A stretch of DNA of 64,000 nucleotides from Ixodes scapularis. Lineage: Eukaryota; Arthropoda; Arachnida; Ixodida; Ixodidae. Position numbers and translations under genes: made by a program. Numbering within the stretch: the stretch's first letter is position 1; the number at the start of each line of letters is the position of its first letter. Below the pieces are notes generated by a model that saw only the letters and a program-made list of their open reading frames with translations, made no database searches and had not been told where the DNA came from. This document shows, one piece after another, positions 9,677 through 21,107 of the stretch. The stretch spans positions 72,600,252 through 72,664,251 of the forward strand of contig NW_024609857.1 in assembly GCF_016920785.2 (NCBI RefSeq), given 5' to 3'.

Positions 9677-12117
9677 TTACGGTGGTGGACGTGATGTTTT
9701 CGCGATCGTAATGTGGCTGAGCCCGCTGACGTAGGCGGATGGTAAAGCGCCAAGCGACCGATTGATGTTTTGCGGTGTGGATTGGATGTGCCATGACTCG
9801 ACGAAGAGCCTCTGCCGGGCATTGGTCTCAATGTCGAGGATGCGTGTGTTGTCGAATTCAATGCGGTGGTCGTTCGAGTCACTGTGTTCCGCAACCGCGC
9901 TGCGCTCATGATCGAACTTTCGCACGTCGTTTTTGTGCTGGCGAATTCTTTCTTTAAAGTTTTTGGTTTCGCCGATGTATGTGGCAAGGCAATCCGCACA
10001 AGGAATCTGGTAAATAACGCCTTGCGCTCTTTCCTTGCGGGGACGATCTTTTGGCCGGGGCATCAGGTGTCCAAGCGTTGACACTGGTTTGTGGGCCATC
10101 TGAATGCCTTCTTTTGCCAGCACACGCGCGAGCGCTTCGCTGGTTTCCTTTATGTAAGGAACGCAGGCGCGCGTGGTTGAGCGGGGATGTGCGATTTCTT
10201 GTGGTCTTAGGCGTCGATCAGACTTACGTTGACGACGAGCGATTCGCTGAATAAAACTGCGTGTGTAGCCGTTATTTAGCAGGTCGGAGATGATGGTTTC
10301 TTGTCCCTTTTTTCTGTAGTCCTCCGACGAGCAAATAGTCTTCGCTCGGGACAGGAGTGCCTGGACGACCGACGCCTTGTGGCTCGCAGGGTGGTTTGAG
10401 TCAAATCGTAGGTAGCGCCCAGTGTGTGTCGGTTTTCTGTATACTGTGAATTCCAATTGATCTTTTTGTCTTTTGATCAGCACGTCAAGTAACGGCAGGG
10501 CGTCGTTCTTTTCAGATTCAACGGTGAAATGCATGGCCGGCTCGATGGAGTTGACGTGTGCCAAAAAGTTGTTCACTTCTGACTTCTTCATAATGCAGAA
10601 GCAATCGTCGACATACCGTAAAACTCTTTAGGGCGTGCGGTGAAAGACTGCAGCGCGCGTTGTTCAATGTCTTGCATTGTCAGGTTCGCCGTGGTGACGG
10701 AGATGGATGCGCCCATTGCGGTTCCGCTGGTCTGCTTGAAAAATTCTCTTTTAAAGCTGAAGTAGGTGCTCTCCAGGCAGAACTCGAGCAGGCGGCACAG
10801 TTCGTCCACCGTAAGGCTGGTCCGTTCGCTCAGCTTCTTGTCTCCCTCAAGGGCAGCTCTGGTTGTGGCGACTGCCAGGGGAACCGGCACGCTGGTGAAG
10901 AGCGAGACGACGTCGAACGATACTAGGCTGTCGTCATCGTTTACCTTTAGCTGCGCAACCTGTTCCACAAAGTGCCCGGTGCTCCGCACATAGGTCGCTG
11001 TGTTTCCAACGAGAGGAGAGAGAGTGCTGTGGAGGTAGTTCGACAATCCCCGAAGTGGTGAGGTTGTGAAATCCACGATCGGCCGGAGAGGGAAGTTAGG
11101 CTTATGAATCTTAGGAAGACCGTAGAAACGGGGCGCAAACCCATTCCTGCACAAAAGCCGCAGATGAAGGCTCCGCGCGTCAGGGTACTCCTTAAAAATT
11201 TCAGAAAGGATATTGTTCCGTTTCGTCGGAACTTGTGATGTCGGGTCTTTCTTGAGCTTTTCATAGGCAGAGCTGCCGAGAAGGTCGGGAATTTTGTTCT
11301 CATAAACTTCCCGGTCAAGGACCACAATCGAATTTCCTTTGTCCGCGGATAGAATCACGATGTTTGTGTCTCCTCGAAGCTCCCGGAGAGCTACTATCTC
11401 TTCTCGTGGAAGGTTAGGCTGTTGACGACGTGGAAGTTTCGATAGGATGCCGATCACCTTCTGCCGGACTCGGTCTCGGGCACTTGGCTCTAGGTGCAAG
11501 ATGCCATCCTCGATTGTTGCAACCATTTTTGGCAAAGGGGGTTTTGTCGTGGTCATGTTGAAACCGTGACCCTTCGCCAACACACTGACCTCGCACGGGG
11601 TTAGTTGCCTGGAGGAGAGGTTCGAAACAAACCTAGTGGAATCAGTGCTGTGTATTGCTTCGCCGTTCTTCTTCAGACTCAAAAGCTTCTCCCTCTGAGA
11701 TACTCGTTGCTTGTCTGCGAAAGTGGAGGCGACACTGTCGGCGAAAGACTGAAGTGCTGGAAATATGCTTGTGATGCGGTGTTCTAGTTGCCGACGAATA
11801 AAAAAGAGGTCAAGTCTTTTTCGCTTTAGCGTGGCTTGAGAATCGTGGATGCGAGCTTTAACCAAACGGTGTTCTGCCTGTGCGATGATTTGGTTTCCTT
11901 CTCGCGTGTGGACAAGGCGTTTGAGGCAAAGGCTTCGGGGTACGACGTGTAGGTCCTGGCAGGTGCTTGTAAAATCTAAGTGAGTCTCAAACATGACGAT
12001 GGAGCGAGAAACGTTCACGTACCGTTTTGCCAGAATTGCTGCCTCTTCTCCGAAGCCCAGGCGTAAAGACTTGAAAGTAAACATTTGGCATAAATCTGCC
12101 TGGTTGGGTAAGAACAA
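9677..12117 (-). pseudogene. Penelope polyprotein: RT plus GIY-YIG, one frameshift
   Basis: The first frame starts at the ATG at 12117 and runs 509 codons. It carries the Penelope RT blocks ADKGNSIVVLDR, FYGLPKIHKP, LRPIVDFTTSPL, SPLVGNT, SFDVVSLFTSVPV (motif A) and GTAMGASIS. It stops at 10588. The next frame supplies VLRYVDDCFCI (YVDD at 10604-10615) and continues to 9677. A loss of one base near 10616-10640 explains the shift, directly upstream of the catalytic YVDD. Downstream is the connector, then the GIY-YIG domain: GVIY, YIGE, ERIRQH, the H/E block SDSNDHRIEFD and VESWHI with the metal-binding Glu. It would copy RNA into chromosomal DNA after a GIY-YIG nick. Confidence 0.88.
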
Positions 12118-12142
12118 TTACAAGAGGGGGAAGGAACGCCAA

Positions 12143-12730
12143 CCAAAAATAAAAAGGAGCCCAACGTTTCGAAACCTGCTTGGTTTCTTCTTCAGGGGCG
12201 ACTGTGTGCGCGAGGAGCAAGTGGTCTTCTTTTACGGTGGTGGACGTGATGTCTTCGCGATCGTAATGTGGCTGAGCCCGCTGACGTAGGCGGATGGTAA
12301 AGCGCCAAGCGACCGATTGATGTTTTGCGGTGTGGATTGGATGTGCCATGACTCGACGAAGAGCCTCTGCCGGGCATTGGTCTCAATGTCGAGGATGCGT
12401 GTGTTGTCGAATTCAAGGCGGTGGTCATTCGAGTCACTGTGTTCCGCAACCGCGCTGCGCTCATGATCGAACTTTCGCACGTCGTTTTTGTGCTGGCGAA
12501 TTCTTTCTTTAAAGTTTTTGGTTTCGCCGATGTATGTGGCAGGGCAATCCGCACAAGGAATCTGGTAAATAACGCCTTGCGCTCTTTCCTTGCGGGGACG
12601 ATCTTTTGGCCGGGGCATCAGGTGTCCAAGCGTTGACACTGGTTTGTGGGCCATCTGAATGCCTTCTTTTGCCTGCACACGCGCGAGCGCTTCGCTGGTT
12701 TCCTTTATGTAAAGGACGCAGACGCGTCTG
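12143..12730 (-). repeat. Upstream partial copy (pseudo-LTR) of the Penelope-like element
   Basis: This segment repeats 9587-10168 in the same orientation with about six substitutions over about 580 bases. It includes the last 0.45 kb of the GIY-YIG coding region (open from about 12678 to 12232) and the hammerhead-like motif. Similarity stops at about 12715-12730. Such 5' partial copies in Penelope-like elements are thought to supply the promoter of the next unit. Confidence 0.85.
12159..12199 (-). ncRNA. Hammerhead-like ribozyme motif, Penelope 5' copy
   Basis: Same layout as the motif at 9604-9644, but stem II is perfect here (GAAACC/GGUUUC, loop AAGCA). Stem I is GCCC/GGGC, core CUGAAGA and GAAAC, and cleavage would be expected after GUU in the ACGUU element. 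It lies at the junction between the partial copy and the main copy, which is where processing of a tandem transcript would be useful. Confidence 0.65.
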
Positions 12731-12911
12731 CTTTTCCTCTTTTTTCGCGGTTTGCGGCTTAAGTATAATATCAGTTTTATTTAATATTTTCCCCCAAAAA
12801 ATTGATTACACAGATGCCGTGTGCATACCTTTATTACCGACTTCCTTTTAGCAAGAATAAAACCGACATTTTACGTCCAACCAATCTCAAAAATGAACAC
12901 CAAAAGAAATT

Positions 12912-12912
12912 A

Positions 12913-12972
<60 letters not shown>

Positions 12973-12976
12973 TATA
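12912..12976. repeat. Poly-A tract followed by TA microsatellite
   Basis: About 19 A residues, then an uninterrupted TA dinucleotide run apart from one G. Confidence 0.95.
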
Positions 12977-13299
12977 CACATTGAGTCCACCGGGAAAATT
13001 ATGGTCACACCTATGGTAGGTTTCTCGTTCACCAAAAAACAAAGAACAGAAACGCTTTTTGATTAATTATAATATCTGTTTTGTTCGGTCGGTGTAGTTT
13101 GACTAAGAAACTGAAAACGTTCTTGAGTTTTGGCTTTATTGGTGTTCATGTAACTTGTCGTAATGAGATCCTTTATTCAAACACGAGAACTCGCCTTCGG
13201 CCATACAATGTGGCGACGAAGGTGGGAAGAGAGCGGGATATAACCTCGTGGATCTGTTCCAAGAAATGTGTCCATCCGTCCGTCCGTCCACCAGTGCAT

Positions 13300-13620
13300 G
13301 TAAGCGCTAAATATAGCGGGAAAACTGAAGCCACGATGGCACCGTGAAGTGGCGCCATCATGTGACACCACGAACACCCCATGGTGTCACGTCACGTGGC
13401 CCCGGCGAGTGACGTCACGACATGTGACTTTAAATTTCTCCTCTAAATTTAGCGGGAAAAGCAAGAGGAAATTGACGTGACGTAACCTCACGGCACTACT
13501 GGTCACGTTACCACGTTGAGTGACGTCATCAATTTCTGCGCTACATTTAGCTGACCACGTGACGTCAGGTCACACGGCGTCAATTTTCTCGTTAAATTTA
13601 GCGAGAAAACTATTAAACAA
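13300..13620. repeat. Diverged short tandem repeat, roughly 70-140-bp spacing
   Basis: The word TAAATTTAGCGGGAAAA or a close variant recurs near 13308, 13443, 13533 and 13593, alternating with GTGACGTCAC-like words. Copies are badly diverged. The rest of 12977-13747 has no recognisable gene. Confidence 0.45.
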
Positions 13621-13747
13621 TACATCAATCTCTTTCCCAATGTCTTCTAAACAAATCTAAATGACGGCTCCTTATATACTTTATTTCACGCGTTATAGGA
13701 CTTTGGAGATAAAGGTCGCTGCTGGTATATATATATATATTTCTAAT

Positions 13748-14319
13748 CAACGTTACTAAAACACGCAGTTGGGAAACTCGCCGTCGAAACCTGGGCCGCT
13801 GGCGTCCACCGAGACCGAGCTAAATGCGACAACAGCGCCACTCTTTATCATTTGTCTGTACTGTGGTCACCTTGAGCTTTTTGAAAGCCTGTTTTTGCGT
13901 AAAAAAATGGAAAAGACAGTTTTTGTATGAAATTTATTGGAGTTTAGTACCAAAAGAGGGGCGCGTTATGCTTTTAAAATCTTTGTTTGCAGGGTTTTGC
14001 GGCACAATTAATATTGTTTTTATACAACCATGCCTCAGCGGGCCTTTCAGGTAGCACGTCCCGCCCTAGGTGCATTTTAACTTCGGTAGTTCGACGCGGC
14101 GCGTCCGCCGGGGAGACGGGGGTGGCACCCCTGTAGCCTCTACCGCTGTATCTGTTCTTTCAGCCAAAATAGAAGTCACGTGCAGTTTGTCGAGTTGCCG
14201 CTGCGGGAGAAATGGTGGCGTTGTGTTCGTCATTAGCTCGGTGCTCGGAGACAGCTTGGGGCCACTTTTTCAAAGCTGTCTTTATGGGAGTTTCCCAACT
14301 GAGTGTTTTAGTAACGTTG
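13748..14319. mobile_element. Non-autonomous TIR element, hAT-like target duplication
   Basis: The left end at 13748 reads CAACGTTACTAAAACAC and then CAGTTGGGAAACTC. The right end is its inverted copy, ending at 14319. Flanks are TTTCTAAT (13740-13747) and GTTCTAAT (14320-14327), a 7-of-8 match, the duplication size of hAT elements. The 572-bp interior has no transposase, so it would depend on an autonomous relative. Confidence 0.7.
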
Positions 14320-17300
14320 GTTCTAATCGATCCGTTTTGAGCGCATCCTCCTAAAGCATGCGGGCAATGGCCAAGAGCAGGCGGCCATCTCTCTTCCGAT
14401 ACTACGCCTTTTGTGGGCGCAGGAGACGATGGGGGAACAGAATGGTGTTGTAAAAAGGCGGAAAAACCGCGCTTCCTAGGACCAGTGAATGCGGCCAGTG
14501 GCGAACATTGTTTCAACTTACGATGCACGGCAGCGGCCGCTACGAGCTATCCCGGCCAATCCTGAGCCGTGAAACGTACCACGTGACTACGCGTGCCGCG
14601 TGCGTCGATGCGCCCGTCACGAAGGTCACGCGACATGCTGCGCACGGCATTGGATTGCTTTTGGTTGGCTTGTAGCCACCTCTGTGGTTCATTGAAGACG
14701 ACACGGAGCATAGAAAGCGAGAGGCACGTACTTTAGCGAAAGAAAACGAACTAAAACAAGAATGGGCAGAGTAATAAGGAACTGCCATCCAACGAGCTCT
14801 TCGGTTTGGAAGAGGCGCGGTACAACCGCCCGAACATTCTTCTACGGCCAGGATTTTACTCGAGGTGTAATGGTTTTGTGTATAAAAGAGAAGCCCGTTC
14901 GGGAGAAACAAAAACAAGGAAAAAAATCTGCGGCGGAAGACCAAAACGTGGCCATCGTAAGGGGAAAAAACAAACAAAAAAACTCCAAACTTGCGCAGCG
15001 TACGTAAAGGTCCTAAAGCATGCGAGAACCTCCAACTGCGCAAACACACAAATACACACATTGAAAAAAAAAAAAAAGAAAAACGAAGCTTGAAACAAAT
15101 AAATTTTACAAAGATCCTCCGGCAAATGTCTCTTTGCGCGGTTACGTTTTGCTTTCGAGAGAGCTATCTTTAAAAGAGACAACGAGGAAACAGCTTACCA
15201 CACTAAAAAAGTACTTCACACAGCTCCGAACAAATGAATGTCCCAAATGGCGAACTGGAATTTCCTTTACCTAGCCGTTTCTTCCTTGCATTTTTTCTTT
15301 TTTTACTCGGAGAATTTGAAGTTGAAACAAAATAGGAATAGCATGCGCGCGCTTTCGACCATAGTCTACGTACGCTGCGCTTGCAGCGCCTTCATACATC
15401 ACACCCTCGCCTCCCCAAAAAGATTTGAAACCTAATGGAAACGGACGGGCGAAAGCGCAAAGGTTGCGAGCGCACCACGTTCCATTTCTCTACGGAAACG
15501 TGGGCAAGCGTCCGACGTTAAAACGCAACCCTCGTGGAATATTCATGGTTCTCGCGCGCGACGCCCCCCAAACACCGCGGCCGCATTACACGCAGCTTAC
15601 GGCCACCGGTCTTTCGCGCGCTCGCGCCGTGAATACGAAGATTGGGGAGCGAGGAAAAATTGTCGAAGGATCCTGCTCTTTGCGCATGGAACCGTACAAA
15701 CGCGAAGAAAAAGCCCGGTACAGAAGTGTATTCTTTTTACGACTGTAGCGCAAGAAAGGGGCCTATGTGCGTGTCGGCTATTCGGCCTGCAATTCGAGTG
15801 TAAACTTTTGCGTCGTCGAACATTTCTTCCCCATTGCGGATTCTCCGGAAGCACACACACGATGGCGGAAACGTATAAAATATCTTTAATTTTATGACCC
15901 GCGTACGCCTCCATGCCGCCTTTTGTACGCTTAAGTCTTACGGTCGTCCTTTGTTATCTGCAATGTTTATGACGCGTTGAATAGATGTCGCAAAACCATC
16001 CTAATACCATGGGGTTCCCGTTAACGCCACTCACACTATTTGGGATATCCATTTGCTGTGAAGTCGCAGTAAAAAAAAAGTAGCTAACATTTGATCGTGT
16101 GGGAACCGCACGTAATCTGATTCGGAGGTTTTACCGTCCATGTCCTTCCGCGCAGACGGATTTTATGTGTAATTGTAAAATTTAATCACGCAGCAACCGA
16201 CCGGAGCATGTGAAAGCTTTATATTGTATGCTGTATTTGTTTGTGGAGTCGTATTTTTGGCTGGTACGATGTCATCAACTTTGTGCAAAAATACCTCTTG
16301 AAATGTTTAGAAAAAATTTGATGACAACTCTGCAAGCGTCACCTGGGTTATACGTCCGTTAGTACACTGCAAAATCTCCACACGTTATTCAATATTTTCT
16401 CCACGTCTAGCGTCTGTCGTAGTGTTTCTCGACGTCCTTTTTGTGCTGGCTCTACCCATTGTACAGCTGCATGCAGGTTCTCGCGCTCGAAAAAAAAAAA
16501 ATATCCAAAAAGTTGAAGAGAAAAAATGCCCAGGACGACCCCGAGAACCGTCAAGACCAAAGGCTGTCAGTTCTCGTCCTTCGTCCTCTGTATCTTTCTA
16601 CACTGTTTTTTTTTTGTTTTTTTTTCCCCGAAACGAATTCATTTTAATAGCACCACTTTCCATACTCTATTAAACAAAATTACGCCACAATATTGACCAA
16701 AACTAAGAACTCGAGCCGAAACACTCTCTTTCACGTCCCCTTTTGCCAAAACAGAAAGCGCCTCGACCCAAAATGGTGTGATATCACCGCTTTGATTTCC
16801 TGTACATGAGAGGTGCAAGTAAGCTCTAACGCTTTTTTTAAATATCAATTAACGGCTTAGAATCGAAGTCGTGATTACAAGCGTTTAGTGTTTATGCTCA
16901 ATTATCATGTCTGTCAAGTGCATACGGCATCAGACAGTTAGTGCTACTGCTATTATAAAAGTAGGTCGGACGGTGGCACGCTGGAAGTTTCGCACTTTTG
17001 TATTCAGAGAGACGGGTTATTTCAAGATATGCAATACTAATTATAAAAGGCGAAGTAAAAAGGAACTACAGAATTTTAAGTAATATCGTAACTAAGTTAC
17101 CTACCAAAATCGGAATATTATAGAAATTAAGTAATAACACGGCGCTCCGCACATTCTTTAGCGGTCTCGAGCGAGTTTTAGAATGGCATGCCGGAAATGT
17201 TTGCGTTCGCCACGTTGAAAACGGTTTGGGTTGCCCGCATGCATAGTGGCGACCGCGATATTCCTTTGCATACGCAAAGCTTTTGCGTACGCTATGATAA

Positions 17301-18373
17301 AACATACTAACCAGGATGTCGTGTAGGAGATTAGTAGGATATTTAATGCATAAAATTTGATATAGAACACACAAAAAATGGGTACTATTGGTCTGACACA
17401 GACATCGGTCTGTGTCACAACGTTTTCACAGCGGAGCAGTTAAGGGCTAGTTTGCCCAGTATCATGTCCAAGGGCAAGCGAATATCGACACAAAACTCTC
17501 GACAGCTACCGCCAACTATTAGCAACAGCGGCGACCTTTCCAGCCTTTCTACTCTGGCTTGCCGAATTTCGACCGGCCATTACTTTATTCCCACAATAGT
17601 ACAGCTTCGCTGGTCTTCCGTCTTCACCAGAGTGGAAAGGCTGGAATGTTTTTTTCTAACACTCCATGAAATTTGCAAACGCAGAATTCGCTTGCACACT
17701 GCCTCCATAAATGGTGTTGTCATTTCTTTCCGTGTCTCATTTGTAACCGATAAAGGAGTTGGATGACCTTCTTGGCGGTGTTTCCCGCGGGAAGCTTTAC
17801 CTTGCAGGGTCCCATCTTGCCGTCAAGTCCTGAAAAGACTTTTCCCACTCTTCCCATCTTCTAGAGCTCACGGAGTACAAGGTCGCACTACTCAAGAGAG
17901 TAGTGCGACCAACATTCGGTGCGAGGTCTTTTTTTTTTTAATTGTGAGCCGCTAGGGGTGTGAATAAGATATTTAAATATACAGAATCAAATTGGGAATT
18001 AGTTCAAAGTAAAACAACATTGTCACAAGGTTATCAAACGATTGTGACGCTACCTGGCCTTACCAACGTTCGAGGTACTGAAAATGCGACGTTCAACTTC
18101 TGAGAGCAACGTGTAATTTTTGTTTTCCGCAAACACGTGCGATCATGTGATCTTGTCGCGGGATAACGGCAGAAAGGGTGGTTTAATTTGATCAATTTTC
18201 ACAATAAACGAAAGATAGATAACAGGCTTTAGTTGAGCTTGTTGGTGCGTAATAATATAATAGAGCCAGCTGAACTTAGGAAAAAGAAATATAGAGAGAA
18301 AAAGGGAGAGACGTACCGCTGAACCACCAACCGTGGTTTAATACTTTGTCCTTTTTTTGAACCTTAACATTGT
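14320..18373. other. Long non-coding stretch, no gene seen
   Basis: Open frames up to about 170 codons exist (for example 14540-15061 minus) but are poly-T/poly-A rich and show no domain. Features are homopolymer runs, a perfect hairpin at 17881-17910, and an imperfect inverted repeat pairing about 17538-17557 with 17625-17644. Confidence 0.6.
17881..17910. repeat. Perfect 13-bp hairpin with 4-nt loop
   Basis: GGTCGCACTACTC, loop AAGA, then the exact complement. No T-run follows directly; a poly-T tract appears 21 bases on. Possibly the junction of two inverted element ends. Confidence 0.8.
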
Positions 18374-18494
18374 AATTAAAAACAGCGCGAAAAGACGAGG
18401 ACCAGACAAAGAAGTGACACGGACGCAGCGCTGACAGCGCTGTGTCCGTGTCACTTCTTTGTCTGGTCCTCGTCTTTTCGCGCTGTTTTTAATT
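18374..18494. repeat. Near-perfect 121-bp palindrome
   Basis: Two 60-base arms (18374-18433 and 18435-18494) are reverse complements with one mismatch and a single central base at 18434. Reading the minus strand, it lies about 0.2 kb downstream of the Penelope-like coding remnant at 18707-19691, so it may be a structured 3' end of that element. Confidence 0.9.
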
Positions 18495-18706
18495 CTGAAG
18501 TATGTACCGACCTGCCCGGGCCTCAAATTTAGCATCTTAACTTTGTGTTGTTTTTTAATCCACGTAAAATCACTTGATTTTACGTGAATCTATTATTTTA
18601 GTTGAATCACCCGCACTTCACCGGGACATAATACACCACAAATATTGTTTTTCTTTGGTATTGAGCTTGATCGAGGTTTCGCTGACGCAGGCTGCTTCGT
18701 TTTCTT

Positions 18707-19691
18707 CTATGGCCCTGGTCTCGTACATACTAGCTGGTCCTGTTTTGCGATGATGGTGACGCTGCGCAACTCTGCACTGCATTCACGGTTGCGGCAATGG
18801 GCTGGTGGATGACCTGCTGTTGTGCCTTTTAGAGATGCTGCGTGTTCTCTTGTCCTGTCAATAATACATCTTCCAGTTTGGCCAGTGTAACACTTGCCAC
18901 ACGATAAGGGAATATGATATACAACCCCCTTTTCACATGAAACATATCGTGTCCTGTGAGAGATGTTGCAGGTTTTCATGTGGTTATTGTCCTGGTTTAC
19001 ATTACGGCACATGGAATATGCTTTGTTAGGTGCACAGCACACAACCTTGATATCCTGCCTCGCAGCTATCTTTTCATTTGTGTGTTATTCCATGGATGTA
19101 GGGTACTATTGCGATCGTTTGTTTAGCTTCTTTCTTTTGCGTTCCACCTGTGTACGATATTTTGCAATTCAGTTTAGTGCAGATGTTTTCTTACAAGCTC
19201 AGCAAGAGACCATTCGAATATCCAAAGTCTCGAAAACGAGAAATCTGTTTTTTAAAGCTGGACTCAGTATTGTGGTTACAGGATTTATTTAAGGCCGATA
19301 GAAGAGCGGTGTTCGCAACACTTCGTTTTATTGGTCTTGAAATGTCCTGACGCAAAAGGAAGAAATCCTTTGCATGACCTGGGTTCATACGTCTGGCTAA
19401 CGTGCCAATCTTTCAATTCCAGTTTGATATCAAGGAACTCTATAACCATATCCACGGGTTGTTCGTGTGTAAAAACTAATTCTGGGCAGCTTTCTGGAAG
19501 CACTGCGAAACTATCTGTTTGCATTCATTAGTTTTATCCCCCACCTCTTTTGTATGAAGTATCAGGAAATCACCAATATACCTGAAGATGGCCATGATCC
19601 TCATGTCTTTTAAGTTATTTTGGATGATCCTTCCTTGTTTTGCCAGGAACAAATCACACAGTTGAGGGGCCATGCCAAACCCAATGTACAC
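18707..19691 (-). pseudogene. Second Penelope-like element, decayed RT and GIY-YIG
   Basis: Minus-strand pieces in several frames give the C-terminal part of a Penelope RT. About 19691-19476 has APQLCDLFLAK and FRYIGDFLI, where the catalytic YVDD has become YIGD. 19524-19285 has EFLDIKLEL and the YEPRS block, 19388-19191 has SALNKSC and SSFKKQISRFRDFGY, and 19042-18707 has a GIY-YIG domain (GVVYHIP, CYTGQTGRC, DRTREH). At least two frameshifts separate them, the 5' part is missing, and the expected Glu-containing end of GIY-YIG is not seen. It is a different family from the 9.6-12.7 kb element. Confidence 0.75.
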
Positions 19692-19759
19692 TAAAATTTC
19701 TATGCAAAGTTTTGGCTTTGGTGCGCAACTACTATCGATGTTAGGTATCCACTGATCAG

Positions 19760-20370
19760 TTCAAACCCCATGCAAGCCTCATGTGAATTCTTCGACATAC
19801 CATAGAAGAGCAAGGCAGCATACTATTCCGGACGCGGCGGGGTCAACTTAGATAGGTTCCTTGAACTGCTCAGTGTAGCATTTATGCTTTCTAGTACTGC
19901 ATGGTGACATAAGCAAGCCCGACAGGCTTGCAAAGACGGAGCGATCGGAAGTCGCTTGGGACGCACGAGGCACTTCATGTTTGTAAACAATAAAAAGGTC
20001 TTATAATATTAAAGGCTAATGACGTCACTCCCCACGTCACAAGCTGCAGTCGCCTCGGCAGCGTGCGCAACAGTAATCTTTACTGGGAAACGTATGCGGC
20101 GAGCGCTCCGTGCTTCGCATTGTTATCAGAAGCGCCTTATCATCAAATATCTGGTTCGGATGCTTATTTTGTACTTGTTATTTATTGAAACGAATGCTGC
20201 GCTGTATGTTTTACGCATTACATACACTTTTCGCTTGAATCGCTGAAGCGTTTGTTCCGTGAGGACGGCGACACGAACAAATTCCAGAAATTCGACCTGT
20301 GAGTCATATACAGCTTCGCTGTAAAACACATAAAAGCAAGAACAGTAGATAGCTCAACACGCACTAACCC
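19760..20370. other. Spacer, no gene seen
   Basis: No recognisable coding region or repeat structure between the Penelope remnant and the foldback element at 20373. Confidence 0.5.
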
Positions 20371-20372
20371 TA

Positions 20373-21105
20373 CCGGGTGATTCAAGGAGACGGCAGGCTC
20401 TTTAAATCGACCGGAAAATTCGGTTTCCTAACCTATCGCGCTACGACTTTGTGCAGCGTTGCCAACAGATGGTGTATATATTTTTTTTGTAAAATTTGCG
20501 AAGAGCGAACTTACCTGAGGAAAAAGTAAAAAAAAAAAAAAAAGGCTTAGCTCCTATGGAAACGCAGCGAAGCCACCGATCTTCAAACAACACGGCGCCG
20601 TTTCGCACGGGACACAAGGGATGGCGCAACGAACGCCACCAACGAACGAGCATACGGCGCCGAGAGCCAGCGTCTTTAGCAGACAATCTTTTCGATTCAA
20701 AAACGGAGCGCGTTCCGCGGGCGGCGACAGTCGCAGAAACAAAAACAGTCGCAGAAACAACAAGGAACTGCAGTTCCTTTTCTGCTAAATACGCCGGCTC
20801 TCGGCATCGTCTGCTCGTTCGTTGGCGGCAGTTGGCGTCGCGACCGCTTGCGCCATCTCTTGTCTCCCGTGTGAAACGGCGCCGTGTTGTTTGAAGACCG
20901 GTGGCGTCGCTGCGTTTCCATAGGAGCTAAGCCTTTTTATTTCTTTACTTTTTCCTCAGGTAAGTTCGCTCTTTGCAAATTTTACCCCCCAAAAAAAAAA
21001 ATGCACCATCTGTGGGCAACGCTGCACAAAGTCGTAGCGCGATAGGTTAAGAAACCGAATTTTCCGGTCGATTTAAAGAGCCTGCCGTCTCCTTGAATCA
21101 CCCGG
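20373..21105. mobile_element. 733-bp foldback element with TA target duplication
   Basis: The ends are CCGGGTGATTCAAGG and its complement, each flanked by TA (20371-20372 and 21106-21107). Inverted arms extend about 340 bases each side and include a conserved block with GGCTTAGCTCCTATGGAAACG. Only a short centre (near 20700-20790) is unpaired. There is no transposase. TA duplication fits the Tc1/mariner superfamily. Confidence 0.85.
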
Positions 21106-21107
21106 TA

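Larger units (their letters stand above)
9587..12142 (-). mobile_element. Penelope-like element with GIY-YIG endonuclease
   Basis: This minus-strand unit contains one long coding region (reverse transcriptase then GIY-YIG endonuclease) and a 3' segment holding a hammerhead-like motif. Its last 0.58 kb is repeated directly upstream at 12143-12730 with about six differences, giving the partial head-to-tail tandem (pseudo-LTR) arrangement known for Penelope-like elements. Penelope enzymes are telomerase-related reverse transcriptases. High identity between the two copies suggests recent insertion, and the coding lesion seen is a single frameshift. Confidence 0.88.

Noticed and set aside
14540..15061. 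173-codon minus-strand frame
   Set aside because: Phe/Leu-rich from poly-A/T tracts, no recognised motif, overlapped by equally long frames on other strands.
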